This document shows, piece after piece, positions 11,285 to 22,565 of a stretch of DNA of 64,000 nucleotides (positions within the stretch are counted from its first letter, which is position 1; every line of letters starts with the position of its first letter). The notes under the pieces are model-generated. The model did no database searches, was not told the origin of the DNA, and worked only from the letters and a program-made list of their open reading frames with translations. The stretch is from Symbiodinium natans (lineage: Eukaryota > Sar > Dinophyceae > Suessiales > Symbiodiniaceae): assembly GCA_905221605.1 (NCBI GenBank), contig CAJNDS010002145.1, positions 314,501-378,500 of the forward strand, in the 5' to 3' direction. The position numbers were made by a program, and so were the translations under genes.

Positions 11285-12500
11285 AACCACATGATGAGGC
11301 GTGATGAAGTGCTGAACACTACATCAACTACTGTAACACATGAGGCAGCCACCCACGGCCATGTTCATCAGAGCATCCACCATCTGCAGAAACCAGACTG
11401 CGGTGAACCTATCCAGGGCTCACAGTTCTTGAGCACTTGTTTGCGACGCTTGTGCCAGGATACCTTCGTCCGGTTGAAGTCTTGAACTTGAAGATTCTTT
11501 CTTGAATCCTGTGGCAGCTCCCAGGAGTACAAGTGGCGCAAGTGCTTGCTTCATTGTGCAGGCGCAAATTCGATGTCAATGGGTGGCTTAACGAAAGCTG
11601 GGGAAGATCGTAGTTAGCAAGGGTGATGCGACACTGCCTGGCATACTGTTAGTTACGATGAGCTGCAAAAGGGAGCTAGCATTCAAACACGTTTTGAGTT
11701 GTTCTTGCATGACAGCAAAAATTCACGCAGAACAGCTTTTAGAACAGGCAGACCAGGACTTGGTTTCCTTGCCCCCTTCCACCCAACCCGGAAATTTGCT
11801 GACCCCCCCCCCCCCCGTGATGCTGAGACTTGGCTCTCCTTCGTCTGCGATGCTCACGCTACACCCCGCGTTCGGCCAGCCCGGCTGCCGAGGCGGCGCG
11901 TGCAAGCGTTTAAGCAATGTATCGCAGACTGATGAAATTCCCATACTTTGAAGCGTCGATTCTTACTATCGGATAATGTATGTCTACTGCCAAGGCAACA
12001 AGCAAGCCCTGCACACCAAGCGGAAGCTGTGCGGATGGCCTTCCATACCAAATGAAGAAGAAGTAAATGCCAACCTTGCTAGCTGCAGCTCTCATGCCAG
12101 TTTCACAAGCAAAAAAGCATCCTCAAGCAGCTCAGAGCCTGGCAGCACCTTTCAACAACTTCAGTCGGTCCGGGCTTTTCCTCACATGGCCATTTTCTTG
12201 TCGGGCTTGACCTTCCGCTGCGGCTCCGCACCGACGAGAAAGACAGGAGTATAACGGGGTATACCCACATCAGACCGACACAATCCGCAGGCTGATTGAA
12301 TGCATGTTGCACGAACGTGGTGAAGCCTTCCTGAGCATTATCAGGCAGGCCCATGGCAGTCCTTTATGCCACTGGCCTCGAGAAATTGTGAAGGATTCGT
12401 GCACTCACGTTGGAAGGCAAGGCTACTGTTGTGAGGATACATTTCCACCAGTCATCAGCACAGCAAGTTGCAGAACTGTTTCGTGCAAGGACTTACAGTC
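11285..12500. other. 5' flank of the His-rich gene; dispersed repeat inside
   Basis: No supported exon. Contains the dispersed GC-rich repeat at 11735-11935 and a 14-base-class poly-C tract within it. Open frames on both strands across 11650-11950 are caused by the repeat. Confidence 0.35.
11735..11935 (+). repeat. Dispersed repeat family, copy A
   Basis: Shares with 18411-18590 and 43165-43315 an ordered set of blocks: GCAGACCAGGA-TTGGT-TCCTT, C-rich middle, GA(C)TTGGCT(T)TC-TTCGTCTGCGATG, then CACGCTACACCCCGCG and GGCC-GCCCGGC. A partial tail copy (CCCGGCTGCCGA-GGCGGCG-GTGCA-GCGTTTA) recurs near 59120-59165. No ORF, terminal repeat or tail identifies its class. Confidence 0.55.
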
Positions 12501-15500
12501 AGATTTCACTTTGCTGCAAGCCAAGGTGTGAGAAGTCTGAAAGGAGCTGCAACATGGTAGTGCACAGTTGCAATCATGTACAAACTGACACATACACGCA
12601 TCATCACATCACGCAAGAACACACGGCAGGACTTTTTGGCAGTCACTCTGCAACATTGAAGACATTGACAGATCCATGGAGCCAGGCCACCTTTGCCAGG
12701 CATGTTTCTTGTTTTAATGATGTTTACGCGTATGTCCCGACCCTTTCGTACGATCTGAATGGCCCGTTGCAGCCTGCGTTCGCAAAGTTCGAGTCGAGTC
12801 AGCATCCAACTTGAAGCCAGCAGCCTGAAAACAGATTTGGAAACTCAACTTCCATTATCGCCCAAACATGTTGTAACTTCTTGGGTCCACGAGGCTCTAG
12901 TTAGGATCCTGGCTGTGGCAGTATGATGCAGTATGCCTTTCGCAATATTTTTAGTCTTCGGCCTGCCCATATCTTCAAGCTCCCATGCTGAGAGGATTAT
13001 CGTGCTTGGTTTGCGCCGAGTGCCCCAAGGCTGCTCCAAAACCCAGTGTGGGTTTGTACGTTCAGGGTCGGTGAGGAGCGTCCACTATGGCACCATGGCA
13101 CGCATCTCACTTAAGATCTGGGTGCGAACCCCTTCCCACCGGAAATCTTCCTCCGGTACATGGTGTAGAGCTGCTGAAGTCCGCTCTACCAAACAGCTCG
13201 GCCTCGACGACTTCTCGGGAACTAGCCCAATTCCTGGCACCAAATCCAATGGTTGAACATGGTTGCACCGTCCATGCCATGCAGACTCTACCATAAGCTC
13301 GCTCTGGCGTCCTTGCGTTGACATGGTTGGCTCCTCCCTCCTGAGACCTGCGGAGAGATATGTCATTTCGGTGTTGCCATATGGTGTGTGGCTATTCCTA
13401 AAGTTCAAGCTCAACACAAGGCGCACCACGACAAGATAAGCCCTTTGGTAGCGTGGCGTCGTAGATTGGCAAGTGCTACTGCCTGCTGCGTAGTGGCAGG
13501 ATGCATCTTCGCTTGCGATCAAAAGGTCACGCAGAACCTCGTGCGAGGCCGGAATGTGCTCCATGACCTCGCCCAGATTGGCCCAGCGATGTTGCAAAAC
13601 ATGTAAAACATTACACGTGAAACTGAAAAACTGGGATGCGACATGCCTCCAGGCAAATCAGCCAGTCGAAGCGCCTACTGTGGAGCATTCATCGAGTACA
13701 CCAACGGGGTCAAGACACACTGCCTATTCTGTCATCCTGCCAGTAAGGCGCATGGATGCAAGTGGATCCAAAGCCTTCCGAGATCGAAGGGTTCGTCCAG
13801 CCTTTGGGTTTGGACCTGTGGTCAAATCTCAAGATGTCGTGAGAAAATGACCCCAAAAAATTACTGCAAATCTTCCTGCCGATGTGCGCCGGGGAAACTG
13901 CCAAGCCACTGGTGTAGTATGCCGCTCGAGGCGACCCATCAAATGCATGGCAGCAATACCTCAGCAATCGTCATCATTCGACTCAAGCGTCGGAAACATT
14001 GAACCAGTCAGCCTCAGTAAGCCCTTGACTCCCCGGTTTTGTTTAAAAAGTTGCAATAATGGCCACCTGCGGTCAACGGTTCCAGTGTGCGAGTATACAT
14101 TGGAACTCACTTCGTCACTTCGTTCGTTCTTCTCCCTGTCGGCCTCCGGCTCCAAAGTCCGCAATGGTGGTGTGGCACTGGCCTGACCCGAATTGTTAGC
14201 CATAAACACGTCCTCTCTTGCAGAAGCAGACCAAAACGACAAAGGCAAGAATCCCGGCCTTGTTTGTCGTGCCCGTCCACAGGCGGCCAAAGCCGAACCC
14301 TTAAGCTCAAAGAAGGCAACGGCTTTGAAAGCAACAAAACTCAGAATCCGAAAAAAGACATCACCGCAAAAGAACATAATGAAAACAACTGACTGCAGAT
14401 TGGCTGAGGACTTTGGCAGTGATGCAAGCAGCGCATGGTCCAAGTGCCAGGAAGATGTCAGATTTCGGACCTGGCACCATGTGCGTCGAGACCGAAGTAC
14501 TTGCTGAACATGCTGCAAGAGGTCACCCACGATAGTTGCATCTGAGCGACATACTTCTAAAATCAACAATACGTGCAAAAGCTCGTCGGAAGCTCGATAA
14601 AGGTCATGTCTGAGAAGGCGCCACCATCGTCCTTGACAACATCTGTGCGACTTGAGTGTAGGCAGCTGGGCAGTGAGCCGCCGACCACAAGGACTTCACG
14701 CCATGCAGAGCTTAAACCATGGAAACGTCGTGAGCGCAATATGCCATTGCAGAATCTTGCAGGTTTCCCGGGCGAGCAATCTCCGCTTCCGTTCTGGTGG
14801 ATAGCTTCACTGGCACAGGCACCACAATGGGCCTGTGACCCTGCTAATGGTCACCAGACTGAAGTTTCCATAGCGGCACCAACACGATGACGATGCGTGC
14901 TGCGCACAGTTTGGCCGAGGGCAATGAGACATGTGAACTCCAGCTGCGCGGAACGCATTCATGAGGAGCAAGATGTGCTGATATGCACCCTGAGCTACGC
15001 AGTTGCGCCCTGAGCGGCCTTCTTTGCGGCGCAATGTTGCTTGCATCGGTTCTGTCTTTGGGGTCCGTCACTTTCGACTGTCTTCTCATGTTTTGTCTTT
15101 ATGGTGTCGGGCAGGTCTGTCGACTGCAAGGGAAAAGACCGATTAATGACAGTTCCAGTACGTTTGCCATCTGGCAGAATGCAGGCCGGTAATGGTGCCC
15201 ACACACATCGACATGCATGACAAGCGACAGGCTGAAGCCATGCATGATCACACCAATTTGGCAAGTACTACTAAGTACACCAGACTATCCTAGCGTCAAG
15301 CCATGGCAGCCATGGAATATGAGCTGCTCACGCGTGCATGCGTCCACGCACAGAGGCGGACACTTCACTGTCCGCACGCGGACCCAGTGGCGCGACTAGT
15401 TTCGATTGTGAATAGCGCCTGTGGGTGGGACAGGGGGGGGCTTTCACGGGTCAACATGGAACCCAGTATAGGTGCTCCGACAGGTGCTTCGCCTGCCTTT

Positions 15501-15641
15501 GCATCCAAATGAAGCAGCTTCAAGATGTTTCAAGCTGCACGTCCTCTGTCCGAGATGGTCCTGCAGCTGGTAGCCTCGAGCTGCGCAGCTCTGACAAACA
15601 GCAGTCCCAGAAAAAGAATGTTGAGCAGCCGGCGAAACCAC
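12500..15641 (-). other. Territory of an intron-rich minus-strand gene; exon candidates
   Basis: Several minus-strand stretches look coding but were not joined: about 15040-14870 (reads GAYQHILLLMNAFRAAGVHM), about 14795-14575 (reads SSAWREVLVVGGSLPSC, after acceptor CTATCCACCAG), about 14330-13990, about 13590-13440 (reads LGEVMEHIPASHEVLRDLL), about 13260-13090 and about 12790-12700. All share the strand of 15642-16049 and may belong to the same gene or a following one. No family was recognised. Confidence 0.35.
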
Positions 15642-16049
15642 CCGTGCCCCATTGCCTTTATCCGCCAGTTGGTCCAAGATGATCCGAACCTGCGAACAAG
15701 TGTTCATTCAATTGTTGAGCTCCCTAGCGTTGCGCAACATGCCTCGGAGAAGGCATCTGCAAACTTGGCAGCATAGTGGAGCACATCGACCCTGCAGCTG
15801 TTCCGATCAACAAAATACTGCATGATGATGATCTTTCGTCTGCTGCCCTGCAAATCAGTTTTGGTATGACCCAAGCTTCGGGCGGTGGCAGCATGTGTCG
15901 CAGAACGTCAGTCGACACCTGCAAGGTGTCCGTATTGCTGCCATGCAAGTCCCCGGCTGATTTCCAGACGTTTTCAGGCTCAACAGCGTCCAGGCCTCAT
16001 ACAATGCATAACGTGAATGGTAAATGCCCGCCAATTGGACCTTGTGGAC
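15642..16049 (-). CDS. Four consecutive exons of an unidentified helical protein
   Basis: Minus-strand exons 16049-15996, 15918-15857, 15791-15743 and 15689 to about 15642 join in phase (18 codons, 20 plus 2 nt, 1 nt plus 16 codons, then phase 0). Acceptors are AATGCAG, CCTTGCAG, GCTGCAG and TTCGCAG; donors are GC, GA and GC. The joined peptide reads through VHKVQLAGIYHSRYALYE, VSTDVLRHMLPPPEAWVIPK, LVDVLHYAAKFADAFSE and VRIILDQLADKGNGAR. It is alpha-helical and amphipathic, in the style of HEAT, OPR or RAP-type helical repeats, but no diagnostic motif is present. The gene certainly extends both ways. Function unknown. Confidence 0.5.
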
Positions 16050-17560
16050 CTGCATTGTGCAAGTTGCAGCCTGTGACAAGTGTGCCAATTCGTCGGACAA
16101 GGGTTCCAGATTCCAGCCTCCTGAGACAGTTTGACAAGCCAAAGCATTGATGCACCTCAATGCGCTTCAGAATTGAAGCACTTAGCCGAGAAGTTTCGCC
16201 CATACTGCCATGATCCAAACAGCACTTGGAATAGAACCGATGGCATCGCGTAGTTCAGGATAGAGGCACCTCCGCTTGAACCATCCGGGCTCGACAACTT
16301 CTGCCGAGGCTGTTCTCATGCAGCGTCCAGATGCACATGCATCGCATGCGTACTCGGGCTTCCTTGCAACAATGCTTTTTGAACGAGCGAAACAACGAGT
16401 CTACTATCGGAAAAGTAAAACGTTGCATTGAACGAGTGGTCGATTTACTTGCTAGGCGAGTCTTCCTGGACAAACATCAACCCCGACCCGAGCAATTGGC
16501 CATTTCGGACCGAGGATAAGCTGCGCAGGACTGCGGGAACACCCTCTTCCCCTTCCAACCACACCTCCAGGGCCTCCCTTCACTCTGGAGCTATCCAAAC
16601 ACTGGCTCTCCTTCCACCGGACTCCGACATGCAAAAACGGAGGGCTTTCCGTAAAACTTTGTGCAGATACCTCTGCTGTTACTACTTCACAGGCTAACAT
16701 TTCTGCATGAGAGGACAGCATCACAGGAAACAAGAAACCCAGGCCTTTCACCATGAACCATGACAACCGCCTGAATGAACTCCGTGAAGTGGCTGCAGAT
16801 CCTCAGGGATTCGTTTTTCGGCAGCGGGCCCCGGTTGCACACTTTTCATTGATTCTCATTGCAGGCACAAGATACACAAGCTACAGTATCCACTGGAAGT
16901 CCACTGTCCACTGGGAACCATCAGGAGAGGAGACCACGAGAATATGGACATCGATTGTGTCTAGGTGCCCGCATTCCTACCGCCTTTCTATCTCCTTTCC
17001 CAGAGCCTTCATGCCGTGCCACCACTTAGCACTAGCTCTAATCTCAAGGAATCAGGTCTCGGCCTTCGCACGCTAAACTCTTTGGCGAAGGCCGCCAGGG
17101 CACTAATGGGTGCGGGCTCGCCAGAGGCTCTCCAGACAGGGCTCTCTCTGTCTCTCCGTCCTGTGCATGTCCATGATCGGGTTCAAGAGGCTGTAGTAGT
17201 TGGAGGATGTGAACCATTCTTGCGACGTCTGACCTTCCGGGAACATCAAATGTGCCACCCTGCATGCCATGTTCGACGATTCTTTTTGGGGGGAAGAACC
17301 AGACTCCTGTCATACTGGTGTGTCTCGAACAATGCAAGAAAGCATCTCGCAAATGTCTCCCATCACACATCATTCCCACAGCAAGCATGCCTTGAAAGCC
17401 TTTGGCAATCAAGATATCCTCCGGCAAGTGCTGCTTTGAACTCGCCACGCTGTGACGCCTCACCTTGCCTTCCACACATAGAAGTTGTCCCTGGTGTGCT
17501 GGAAAGATTCATGCAGCTTTTGCGAAACCTGGACAATGGGCAAGCTTTCACTCGAGACCA
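16050..17560 (-). other. Upstream exon candidates of the same intron-rich gene
   Basis: Minus-strand candidates: about 17542-17459 (reads VSQKLHESFQHTRDNFYVWK, acceptor ATTGTCCAG, donor AAG then GTGAGG), about 17306-17110 (reads FPEGQTSQEWFTSSNYYSLL, acceptor TATGACAG) and about 16800-16720 (reads HFTEFIQAVVMVHGERPG, acceptor ATCTGCAG). The 232-codon plus-strand frame 16965-17663 overlaps them and I regard it as antisense shadow. Joins between these and 15996-16049 were not established. Confidence 0.35.
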
Positions 17561-17799
17561 AGGTCACCGATACCAAGTTAGACGTTACACAGGCCCGGAC
17601 CCAATCCAGCACCACCAATACCTTCCTGCTCCAGTCATCTTGAAACAAGGACGTGCATCATGAAATGGTTGCAATCGCGGCAGGGAGCACAGACATGGAA
17701 GTTGCTGATCGGCCAACATCGCAAAGGAACCTGCAGACCTCGGGACACTCTGCTCCACTCAAGACTTTTTCTTGGCACAGGAAGTGCCCCAAGTGCCCC

Positions 17800-18180
17800 G
17801 CCTGCCCCCGAACCCGAACCACAACCGGTTCAGGTTCTGGTTCGGGGGGCGGGTGGCATGGGCGGGCTTGGGTTCGGAAAATATTCAACCCAAATCCTTC
17901 AGCCCTAGAAAACCTAAACCTTGACAGCCCTCAACCGTCCTACTATAAGCCCTATAATAAAACCCTTACACCCCGATCCTTCATCCCCTAAACCCTACAA
18001 GCGCGCATAACCCGCAAAGCCCGAACCCTCCCATGCCGTCAACCTCCTGATATAAAACCCAAAACCGAAAAGCCGTAAAGCCTGGATTCGGGTTAGGGGG
18101 GGGGGTTCGCGGGTTCGCGTTCTCTTTCAAAGGGGGTTGGGGCTCGGGCTCGGGCTCGGGGCTTTTTTCGAGGGGAGGGG
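17800..18180. repeat. GGTTCGGG hairpin and degenerate CCCTAAA array
   Basis: At 17804-17855 CCCCCGAACCCGAACC is followed by its near reverse complement GGTTCTGGTTCGGGGGG. From about 17884 to 18005 diverged CCCTAAA/CCCTATAA/CCCTACA units recur (telomere-like). From 18085 to 18180 follow G-runs, GGGTTCGCGGGTTCGCG and (GGGCTC)4. The block is an interstitial low-complexity patch with no coding signal. Confidence 0.5.
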
Positions 18181-18410
18181 GTGCAAAAGTTGAACAGTGC
18201 ACAACCCCCCGGTCGAAAGCAACCCTTTCCCCCAGTTGACGAAGCCCCTTTGTTGGTTTTGGCCGAAATGATCGCGAACCTCTCTTGAGTTCCCCTGAGA
18301 TGAAGCACTATTTGTTTGTCTATCTCAGGTCTTGTATTCTCGGGTTCAGGCCTGTGTTTGGAACGGGTGACTCTCAATAACATCCAACAAACCATATTGC
18401 TCAGCCTCCG

Positions 18411-18590
18411 GCCAAGAGGCGTCTGGAAAAGCAGACCAGGATGTGGTCTCCTTCCGCCCTTCCCAGCTCGAAATTCGCAGTCCACCCCCCAGCGACATAT
18501 AACTTTGGCTTTCTTTCGTCTGCGATGCGCACGCTACACCCCGCGCTGGGCCGGCCCGGCACCGCGAATGTCAAAAATCAAAGCCCAAAA
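18411..18590 (+). repeat. Dispersed repeat family, copy B
   Basis: Best-preserved copy of the family at 11735-11935. It includes CTTTCGTCTGCGATGCGCAC and GCTACACCCCGCG-TGGGCC, preceded by GGCC-AAGAGGCGTCTGGA as in the copy at 43165. Confidence 0.55.
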
Positions 18591-18599
18591 CTGAATAGC

Positions 18600-19781
18600 C
18601 CAAAAATTGGGCCACGTATGGCTACGTTCGCATGAGCGTGAGTACCAGCAGCCAGCTGTTTGCATGTCTTTGCAGATTAGACGTTGGTGACGTTGGCACG
18701 ACCATGCCATTTAAAAAACATGTGGAGGTAGCGCACGACTACTACCATGATGACCTCTTGGGACACGGCAGCCAGTCTCCGACCAGTGGAGTCGCGGCAT
18801 TTCGAAAGATGTCCTACTGCCAACAGCCGGATGAAGAATAGTGAACGGACATCAGAACCGCAGCATCCACAGCGCGATGACTGAGCAAGAGGCCTCCAGC
18901 TCAGGTGGCCGCCGCATCTCGAAATCTCCAACACCAGAAGCCAGCCCAGCCAACACCAGAGCGCCTGACAGGCAGAGTATGGGCAAAAAAACAACCCTGC
19001 CAGCACAGTTCAACTCGAAGCTGGCATGGGCTCCTGCTAGCCACACATGGCCGCCCATGTCCAAGTCCCTCACATTTTTGCAAGGTGGCAATATTTGGTG
19101 ATCATGCTTCGCGTGGCAGTCAAAAAATGTGCAGCTGAGGCTGCTGACGGCCAACATTCCACGACTCTATCGGCTCTACAATCTCATGTCGAGCATTCTT
19201 GGTCAAGTCTCGCCAACCTGCCAATGACCTCTAAAGCCATACGATGTAATAATCAAGCGCATGATGTCTGAAATTCAGAAAGCGTGTGCAGGGATAAAGC
19301 TGCTTTCTAGTCCTACTATGTCCTGCGAATCGTGCAGACGGCATGCTTCGTCTAGTCTAAACCAGGCAATATCGCTGCACATGCTGAGCCACACCCTGTA
19401 GCGCCAAGACTGGTGTGCTTATCCTTAGCTTAGCACATGCACCACTTCGCCTCGGCCCGTGGGCCGAAGGAGGTTTCCTATAACTCGCAATGCCCGACAA
19501 CCCTTGCTAACTGCAAAGGTTTTGAATTGGGCTCCCAAGCAACCCATTCTAAGAGAGTTCTTACAGACTGAAACACTCACAAACATTGGGAGATGGTAGT
19601 GGGGCTCTTGTGGGTGCCGCGATCGGCCTTGGCACATGGCCGCCAAACTTCTAAGGACCCCCAGCGAAGCCCCCCCAAAGGACGCTTTCAAAGCCTCCAA
19701 TCCTTCAATTTAACATGGTTCAACATTGTGTGTCTTTGCATTTATCACACCGTGGGGGCATGCGGCATGAGTTGAAAGCGT
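18600..19781. other. 3' flank of the PPR-deaminase gene; no supported gene
   Basis: Minus-strand frames at 18677-19006, 18852-19157 and 19425-19700 have partly protein-like composition, but no domain or convincing splice pair. Any of them could be exons of a gene extending toward 17.5 kb. Confidence 0.3.
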
Positions 19782-21049
19782 TCAGCCGGCGTCAGCTCTG
19801 GCAAGCTGTTCCTCCTCCTCAGGAAACTCCTCCTCGTCGGAGAGGTCGGAGAGGCCTCGGCAGTCGTAGTCGGGCGGGGCAGTGCCGCGCTTCTTGTGCT
19901 CCTCTTCCCTGCGGGCCATCTCAACCATGCGGCGCGTGTCACGCCAATCGTCGAAGTCGACGCAGAGCTTTACTTTGGGAAACAAGCGCTGAAATTGACA
20001 AAAGCATGCCATGCAGGAAATGCAAGGCGTGTGAGAGGCATACAGTCGGACAGTGCCAGTGACTTCAGCACACTCTGCCTCAAATTCAGCATCCGTCTTT
20101 GCACCGGACGCCTCTTGCACGCGAGCAATCACTTTGATCAGGGCTTGCCGCTCGGCATGATTTGAGCGATCATGTTGCGCGAAGACCGGAAGAACATAGG
20201 AGCCGGGGGAACGCAACTTGGGCCTTTTGGGATCCCGCCGTGGCGAGATTGGCGGATCTCGCCTCTCCTCTCTCTCCTCACGCTTCTCAGATTTCTGAGG
20301 TCGTTTCTCACGGCCTTCACGCCCCTCCCGCGAGGGGCGGCTCTCACGCTCGGAAGGTGTCGCGTGAGATGCAGGTGCCCCTTGGTTCCCTTGGGTCTTG
20401 CTTGGAATTTTGCTGGGCACTTCAGTTGTCACTTTTTGCGTACTGGGTGTGCTGCCGGCGTCTTGCTTTGGAGCCTCAGCCCTCGGACGCGGAAACAGTT
20501 GGCTCTCCACCTTCGGTTCTGTCTCGGTCCTTGACGCCGAAGATTCGGGCTGCGAATGCGCATCACGAAGTCGCTTCTGTCTTTCTTCCTCGAGGCGCCG
20601 CTCCTCCTGCCTCCGCTTGTCCTGCTCACGCAGCTCACGCAGCTGCTGTTTCCGCTGCCAGACATTGTCTGGAGAGGGCATGGATCGGCTGCTGGGCTCC
20701 GGAGGGGGAGCCCGGTCCAAGCCACGAGACTGGGCTTCCAAATCCATCTTCAGGCGGAAGTCCGGCTCAAAGCTCTTTTGCTTCATCATGTCTATGATCT
20801 CAAATCCATGCTGCCACTGCTTACCCTGGCGACACGCTGACAAGGCGTAGTTGTGGCCAACGGAGCTGGCAGAGAGGCCCTGCTTGTCGATTTCAAGGAA
20901 CAAAGACAGGGACCTCTGCCACTCGTGAGCTTCTTCACATGCAGCGGCCACATGCTCAAAGCTCTGGGCATCCGCTTCGATGCCAGCAGCGGGCATCAAA
21001 GTCCTGAGGATGTGGAGAGACTCCTGCCACTCCTTCGGCTTGCAGGCGC
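19782..21049 (-). CDS. PPR protein with C-terminal cytidine-deaminase-like domain (terminal exon)
   Basis: Probable organellar RNA-binding protein with a nucleic-acid deaminase domain. The exon begins after a CTGACTGACAG acceptor at 21050 and ends at a stop at 19782; the usual ATG-bounded frame starts later, at about 20996. It first encodes PPR helices (SACKPKEWQESLHILRTLM, then AGIEADAQSFEHV and EWQRSLSLFLEI), then a charged Arg/Glu/Pro-rich linker of about 170 residues. The last domain carries HAERQALIKVI and LYASHTPCISCMACF, i.e. the HxE and PCxxC zinc-deaminase signature (His281, Glu283, Cys326, Cys329, counting from the codon at 20999), and ends in an acidic tail. PPR proteins with DYW deaminases edit C to U in plant organelles; this domain is not DYW-like in sequence and resembles other members of the deaminase superfamily. 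Activity is inferred from motifs. Confidence 0.8.
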
Positions 21050-21541
21050 CTGTCAGTCAGGAATGGTCAGCCACAAGAGCCTCTCTCGTGCTCAACGTGA
21101 TCCTATGTGATCCCGCAAAACATAGTTCAGCAAAACGCCCTGATCAGTCCTGCGCAATGGTTGTAACCTGTCTTCGAACACCAGCTCTTTTTTCCGATGC
21201 TGCCAACATGCACAAGACTGTCGCAACAGGCAATACAATCTGTCCGACCAAGCAAAAACAGCAGCTGCAGCTACCAGAACTGCCATTACCAACTCGAGAG
21301 CTAATTTGACGAATTAACGGGCAACACGTGACAAGACATGCGATGGTTGCTTGCATGGACTCTTTCTGAACGGCTGAACGTGGGTGCCGGAGTGACTAGC
21401 ACGGAGACTGCGAGTACCACAACCCGCCCCCCTGTAATACAAGATTGCTTTGAATCCGTGACCCCTTCGCTCCCCGGAGTTTGCCTTCTCAACAGAACTT
21501 GAACCCAAGGAAGCGGAGGGTTACTAGGGTTTGGGCACTTT

Positions 21542-21562
21542 GGGGGGGGGGGGGGGGGGGGG
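21542..21562 (+). repeat. Poly-G tract, 21 G
   Basis: Uninterrupted run of 21 G on the plus strand within the putative intron of the PPR-deaminase gene. Confidence 0.9.
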
Positions 21563-21765
21563 CGCTGTGCTGTGCACCACAGTGCATGGCCTGGAGCGGC
21601 AGATTGAAGGCATTGAAATTGTGGCGGAGGGGGGCGCGTTCGTCCAGCGAAGTTCCATGTGGTACAGATGACCAGACGCTCTGCACGTCTTCATTTTCGG
21701 CAATGAAGGCACTCAGAACTGCTGTAAGATGCAAGCTCGGGCATTCACACCATTCGGGCATTGTG

Positions 21766-21766
21766 C

Positions 21767-21865
<99 letters not shown>

Positions 21866-21950
21866 CACAACAACAATCACAACAACAATCACAATCATCA
21901 CAACCACAAGCAGAACCACAACCACAACCACAACCACAACACGGACCACT
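21766..21950 (+). repeat. (CAA)33 microsatellite followed by imperfect CAA/CAC repeats
   Basis: Positions 21766-21864 are 33 perfect CAA units; 21865-21950 is an interrupted continuation (ATCACAACAACA, CACAACCACAAC). The plus frame would read as polyglutamine (ORF 21481-22209). It sits antisense inside an intron of a minus-strand gene and neighbouring plus codons lack domains, so I treat the polyQ frame as non-coding. Confidence 0.9.
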
Positions 21951-21975
21951 GACAACAGCAACTAGACCAACACAA

Positions 21976-22324
21976 CATCTCATGAGCATGAGCACGAGCA
22001 ACAGCAAGAGTGCGGCAGTCGAAGACATTTGCAAGCAAGCTGCTCTGCAGATCCGGACTTACGGATTTCTCTCTCATCTCCGCCAACATGGCCAGGGCCC
22101 GCTCCACCTGTCGCAGGCTTTGAACCACCAAACATTGCCAATCTTACACTGGTGGACCCTGCCTGCTTGTCTTTTGCCATGGCACTTAGGACCCAGTTGT
22201 ACTTGGTAATGTCAAGCCTTGCAAGCTCCAGTCTCCAACAGCTACGCAGGTGTCAAAGATGCTTTGCAACAATCCGCTGTGCATGGTATGAGCCGGGTGC
22301 TCCAGGTTTAGGTCCTTCATCTCC
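21976..22324 (-). CDS. Upstream PPR exons of the deaminase gene
   Basis: Two minus-strand exons: 22324-22234 (acceptor GACTGCAG, reads LLQSIFDTCVAVG) and 22107 to about 21976 (acceptor GCGACAG, reads VERALAMLAEMREKSVSPDL). They join in phase 0 through a GA donor to give a helix-turn-helix PPR motif. They share strand and repeat type with 19782-21049, so I assign them to that gene. The intron between holds the CAA tract. At least one further exon may lie at 21530-21710, and the 5' end is not resolved. Confidence 0.55.
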
Positions 22325-22565
22325 CTGCAGTCGATGGCTGGATGAGCGTCTCTCTTAAGGAAACGACCGCTTGTACGTTTCATCACGCTTCCAGGGCCTC
22401 ATCAGGCGAAGTGCTCGTCGAAATTGGCCATCCAATGCCAACGCCTTTGAAAGCAGGTGGAGGCATGCAACGCATGCCGGAACTGTCCAAATTGTCCCTA
22501 CACCATCTAAAGAAGTAACCAGCATCAGCAATGAGCAGCACCAAAGGAGTGCAATTTGATGGCCC

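Noticed and set aside
15570-15652. Apparent signal peptide (MGHGWFRRLLNILFLGLLFV) on minus
   Set aside because: The overlapping frame VRIILDQLADKGNGAR joins in phase with three upstream exons, so the hydrophobic frame is an alternative-frame artefact.
16965-17663. 232-codon plus-strand frame
   Set aside because: Overlaps several minus-strand exon candidates with good splice sites; no domain in the plus frame.
21481-22209. 242-codon plus-strand frame with polyglutamine
   Set aside because: Length comes from the (CAA)n tract; flanking residues lack a domain and PPR-coding exons lie on the opposite strand.
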